The position numbers and the translations under genes are program-made. From Microbacterium terrisoli (lineage in GTDB: Bacteria > Actinomycetota > Actinomycetes > Actinomycetales > Microbacteriaceae), in NCBI RefSeq assembly GCF_030866805.1, contig NZ_CP133019.1:1798001-1862000 (forward strand): a DNA stretch of 64,000 nucleotides. The letters run 5' to 3'. Positions within the stretch are counted from its first letter, which is position 1. The number at the start of each line of letters is the position of its first letter. Shown here one piece after another: positions 61,555-64,000 of the stretch. The notes under the pieces were generated by a model. That model did not search any database. It was not told the DNA's origin and saw only the letters and a list, made by a program, of their open reading frames with translations.

Positions 61555-63173
61555 CCCGAATCAGGGTGTGCGGAGCACCACTCCCGCATCTGGGCGACCG
61601 CCTTCTCCTGCTCGGCGTAGGTCGTGCTGAACACCGTCTCGCCGGTGTCCATGTTCACGGTCACGAAGTAGAACCACGGACCCTTCACCGGGTGCATGGC
61701 AGCGTCGATGGCCAGGTCGCCGGGGCTCGCGATCGGCCCTGCCGGCAGACCGGGGCGCACGTACGTGTTCCACGGGTTCGGGTCCTTCAGCGCCGCCGAC
61801 GACGAACTGGCCGAGCCGTCGTGCATCTCGCCGTAGCCGTATTGGGCCGTGGAGTCCATCTGCAGCTTGCCGCCGGTCTCGCTGTTGTTCGGCTGCAGGC
61901 GGTTCTCGATGACCCGCGAGACCTTGTAGAAGTCGTCGCTGTTGCGCGCCTCGCGCTGGATGATGGAGCCGATCGTGAGGATCCGCTGCCGGTCGGCGGC
62001 CGGTACGCCGGCCTTGTCGAGAGACTGCACCGTGCGGTCGACCATGGTCTTGATGACGTCGGATGCCGTGGCCCCGGGCGCGAACGTGTACATCGCGGGG
62101 AACAGCCAGCCTTCGAGCGTCTTCGCCTTCACACCGAACGCGGCGGGCTTCGCAGCCGCGGCCTTCAGGTCTTCCTGTGGCATCTTCAGGCTGTCGGAGA
62201 CACGTTTGAGGATCTGGGTCTCGGTGAGGCCCTCAGGCAGCAGCACCGAGTTCTGCAGCTTCGAGGCCGGATCCTCCAGCGCCTTCAACGCGGCGGCCGC
62301 GGTCATCTGCTTCTGCAGCTTGTACACACCGGGATAGAACGTCGGGTTCTCGCCGGCCGAGACGAGCATGTCGTAGAAGACCGATGAGGTCTTGGTCACT
62401 CCCGCGGCATTGAGCGTCTTGGACACGCTGGCACCCGTGTCGCCGTCGACGATCGTCACGAGCGCTTCTCCATGCGCCAGGCCCGACTCGTAGTCCTGCG
62501 GCTCCTGCCATCCCATGACGGCGCGGATCTGGTCTTCGTACGTCGACCACACATACAGCGCACCCGCGCCGATGCCGGCCAACACGACCACGACGATGCC
62601 GAAGGCGATCCATCGTCCTCGGCGCTTCTGACGTTTCGTCTTCTTCGGCGGCACCGTGCCGATGCTATCGGTGCCGACCTCGCCGGTGAACAGCGCCTCG
62701 AACGACCCGCGGTGAGACGGCTCCGCGTCACCGCGGTGCAGATCCCTCGCTTCGGGCACCAAAGGGGTCGCGGCGGGGTCGTGCGTGGGCTGCGGACCGG
62801 TCAGCAGCGCCGTGAACGTGTCCGTGCGGTTCAGACGCGATGCGGAATCCCCGTCATCGGCCGGCGCTGACACGACAAGCGACTCCCGCGTCCATGCCGC
62901 GTCACCGGCGAACAGCGGATTGTCGGGCACCTGGTGCGCCCGCGTCGCCATCTCGTGCTGCAGGGTCGCCTGCCGCACCGCTTCGCGTTCGGCTTCTTCA
63001 GGATCGGCGGCCGGTTGCGCGGCTGCCGCGCGTCGAGCAGCCTCCTGCTGTGCCGCCACACGGGCCGCCCGGCGCGAGCCGGGCGCGGGTGGGGTGACGG
63101 GTCCGGTGGCAGGCGGCTCCTCGGGGGCGGGACCACCCTGGCCGGGCCAGGGGTCGTGGGGGATGTCGGGCAT
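61548..63173 (-). CDS. mltG: Endolytic transglycosylase MltG
   Basis: A 541-residue membrane-anchored murein transglycosylase that cuts nascent glycan strands. Residues 1-185 are a cytoplasmic, disordered, charged region; the membrane helix is about 188-209. The extracytoplasmic YceG domain has a LysM-like part and the catalytic Glu in SIIQREARNSDDFYKVSRVIENR. FTALLTG (120-126) and FEALFTG (158-164) repeat a short motif in the disordered part, perhaps a docking site. It lies 1 nt behind ruvX; this order before aroE is usual in actinobacteria. Confidence 0.94.
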   Translation of the reverse strand: MPDIPHDPWPGQGGPAPEEPPATGPVTPPAPGSRRAARVAAQQEAARRAAAAQPAADPEEAEREAVRQATLQHEMATRAHQVPDNPLFAGDAAWTRESLVVSAPADDGDSASRLNRTDTFTALLTGPQPTHDPAATPLVPEARDLHRGDAEPSHRGSFEALFTGEVGTDSIGTVPPKKTKRQKRRGRWIAFGIVVVVLAGIGAGALYVWSTYEDQIRAVMGWQEPQDYESGLAHGEALVTIVDGDTGASVSKTLNAAGVTKTSSVFYDMLVSAGENPTFYPGVYKLQKQMTAAAALKALEDPASKLQNSVLLPEGLTETQILKRVSDSLKMPQEDLKAAAAKPAAFGVKAKTLEGWLFPAMYTFAPGATASDVIKTMVDRTVQSLDKAGVPAADRQRILTIGSIIQREARNSDDFYKVSRVIENRLQPNNSETGGKLQMDSTAQYGYGEMHDGSASSSSAALKDPNPWNTYVRPGLPAGPIASPGDLAIDAAMHPVKGPWFYFVTVNMDTGETVFSTTYAEQEKAVAQMREWCSAHPDSGC

Positions 63174-63174
63174 G

Positions 63175-63669
63175 TCAGGCGGGCTCCTGCGCTGGGGGAA
63201 TCAGATCGCCGGCCGGCTCTGCCGTCCGTTTCTCGATGTCGAGCGCGTGCTGGAGGAAGACCACCGCGGCGACCTGATCCACAATGCTACGAGATGAACG
63301 CTGAGATCGACCGGAAGCACGCAGTGCGTTGTGCGCAGAGACCGTGCTCAGGCGCTCATCGATCACGCGCACGGGGCGAGGGGATGCCGCCGCCAGCGCC
63401 GCTGCGAATTCTCTGGCATCCGTCGTCGACGGCGTGTCGTGCCCGCTGAGGTTCAGGGGCAGCCCGACGACGAACTCGAGCGCGTCGTACTCATCGGCGA
63501 TCGCCAGCAATCGGGCGATCGGCTCGCCGGCGCGCGGCACCGTCTCCACCGGCACCGCGAGCAGCCCGTCCGGGTCGCTGCGCGCGACCCCGACGCGCGC
63601 CTTTCCGACGTCGACCGCCAAGCGGATCCCGTGACGGAATCCGCTCGGCGAAACGCCGCCGTCGCTCAC
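63175..63669 (-). CDS. ruvX: Holliday junction resolvase-like protein (YqgF/RuvX)
   Basis: A 164-residue RNase H-fold nuclease linked to 16S pre-rRNA 5' end processing. The acidic active-site residues lie in LAVDVGKARVGVARSD, VVGLPLNLSG, IDERLSTVSA and VDQVAAVVFLQHAL. The GTG start overlaps the alaS stop by GTGA. Confidence 0.93.
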   Translation of the reverse strand: MSDGGVSPSGFRHGIRLAVDVGKARVGVARSDPDGLLAVPVETVPRAGEPIARLLAIADEYDALEFVVGLPLNLSGHDTPSTTDAREFAAALAAASPRPVRVIDERLSTVSAHNALRASGRSQRSSRSIVDQVAAVVFLQHALDIEKRTAEPAGDLIPPAQEPA

Positions 63670-64000
63670 TTGCGCTCCACCGACGCCCGTACGGCCTCCA
63701 GCGCGGCATCGATCGCGTCACCCCGAGTGCCGCCGCCCTGCGCGACGTCGTCGCGTCCGCCGCCGCCGCCGCCGAGCACTGCGGCGGCCGTCTTCGCCAG
63801 CACGCCGGCCTTCGTGCCGCGGGCACGTGCCGCCTCGTTCGTGGCCACGATGACGACCGGTCGCCCGGCCGCTGTGGCCGCCAGCGCCACCACTGCGGCC
63901 TCGGTTCCGAGGCGGTCACGCACCTGAAGCGCGAGCGTTCGCACATCATCGCCCGAGGGCACGGCGCCGATGGATGCCGCCACCAGTCGCTGCCCGCCGA
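63666..64000 (-). CDS. alaS: Alanyl-tRNA synthetase, C-terminal end only
   Basis: The frame open at the right edge encodes the last 110 residues of AlaRS, ending AALEAVRASVERK. The glycine run GGGGGGRDDVAQGGG is the characteristic DHHA1-domain end, which helps position tRNA-Ala. The catalytic and editing domains lie outside the window. Its position upstream of ruvX and mltG is the usual actinobacterial order. Confidence 0.92.
   Translation of the reverse strand, partial: GGQRLVAASIGAVPSGDDVRTLALQVRDRLGTEAAVVALAATAAGRPVVIVATNEAARARGTKAGVLAKTAAAVLGGGGGGRDDVAQGGGTRGDAIDAALEAVRASVERK

Overview
This 64 kb window comes from a high-GC actinobacterial chromosome, most likely Microbacteriaceae and Microbacterium-like. 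The basis is gene content and order: trp/his, pyr and aro clusters in actinobacterial arrangement, PdtaR next to polA, HisG of the long type, a PriA without Walker motifs, and an mIHF-type domain beside guanylate kinase. Third codon positions are strongly G/C, and many start codons sit 6-7 nt behind a TAnnnT box, as in actinobacterial leaderless transcripts. The species cannot be named from this sequence.

Left part (1-15.7 kb), accessory and mixed: the end of a UvrA-type ATPase, a sulfatase, an ArsR regulator coupled to an alpha/beta hydrolase and to a frameshifted third gene, an S66 peptidase, an FBP-type zinc-finger protein, an MFS transporter, a DUF2087-methyltransferase fusion, a GDSL hydrolase, a phosphoribosyltransferase, a DUF885 protein, DNA polymerase I, a hotdog thioesterase, a heptad-repeat coiled-coil protein and the PdtaR antiterminator regulator. 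Between 15.7 and 16.7 kb lies a scarred region: tRNA-Leu(CAA), a decayed tyrosine recombinase fragment, a small membrane protein and what looks like the 3' stub of a lost gene.

Middle part (16.7-53.9 kb), nearly all on the minus strand: pyk; gltB-gltD; lgt; trpA, trpB, trpC; two small membrane proteins of the trp region; hisI, hisF, hisG, hisE; rpe, rsmB, fmt, priA, metK, rpoZ, mIHF-gmk fusion, pyrF, carB, carA, a membrane protein, pyrC, pyrB, pyrR; then a GNAT enzyme, an MBL-fold/Rieske protein, an SNF2 helicase, nusB and efp. Many neighbours overlap by ATGA, GTGA or TGATG and are probably translationally coupled. trpE, which usually lies between hisI and the trp-region membrane protein, is missing there. 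A PyrR-binding RNA motif precedes pyrR.

Right part (54.5-64 kb): a divergent tetR-MFS efflux pair appears to be inserted between efp and aroQ, and an XRE regulator with a long perfect inverted repeat lies between aroQ and aroB. Then come aroB, aroK, aroC, aroE, mltG, ruvX and the 3' end of alaS.

Most of the window is conserved housekeeping sequence, and no new multi-gene system is evident. The items most worth checking are the DUF2087-methyltransferase fusion by apparent stop loss, the frameshifted ArsR-operon gene, the integrase relic at tRNA-Leu, the REP-like inverted pair that encodes the tail of CarA, the absent trpE, and promoters whose -10 box contains the upstream gene's TAG stop codon.
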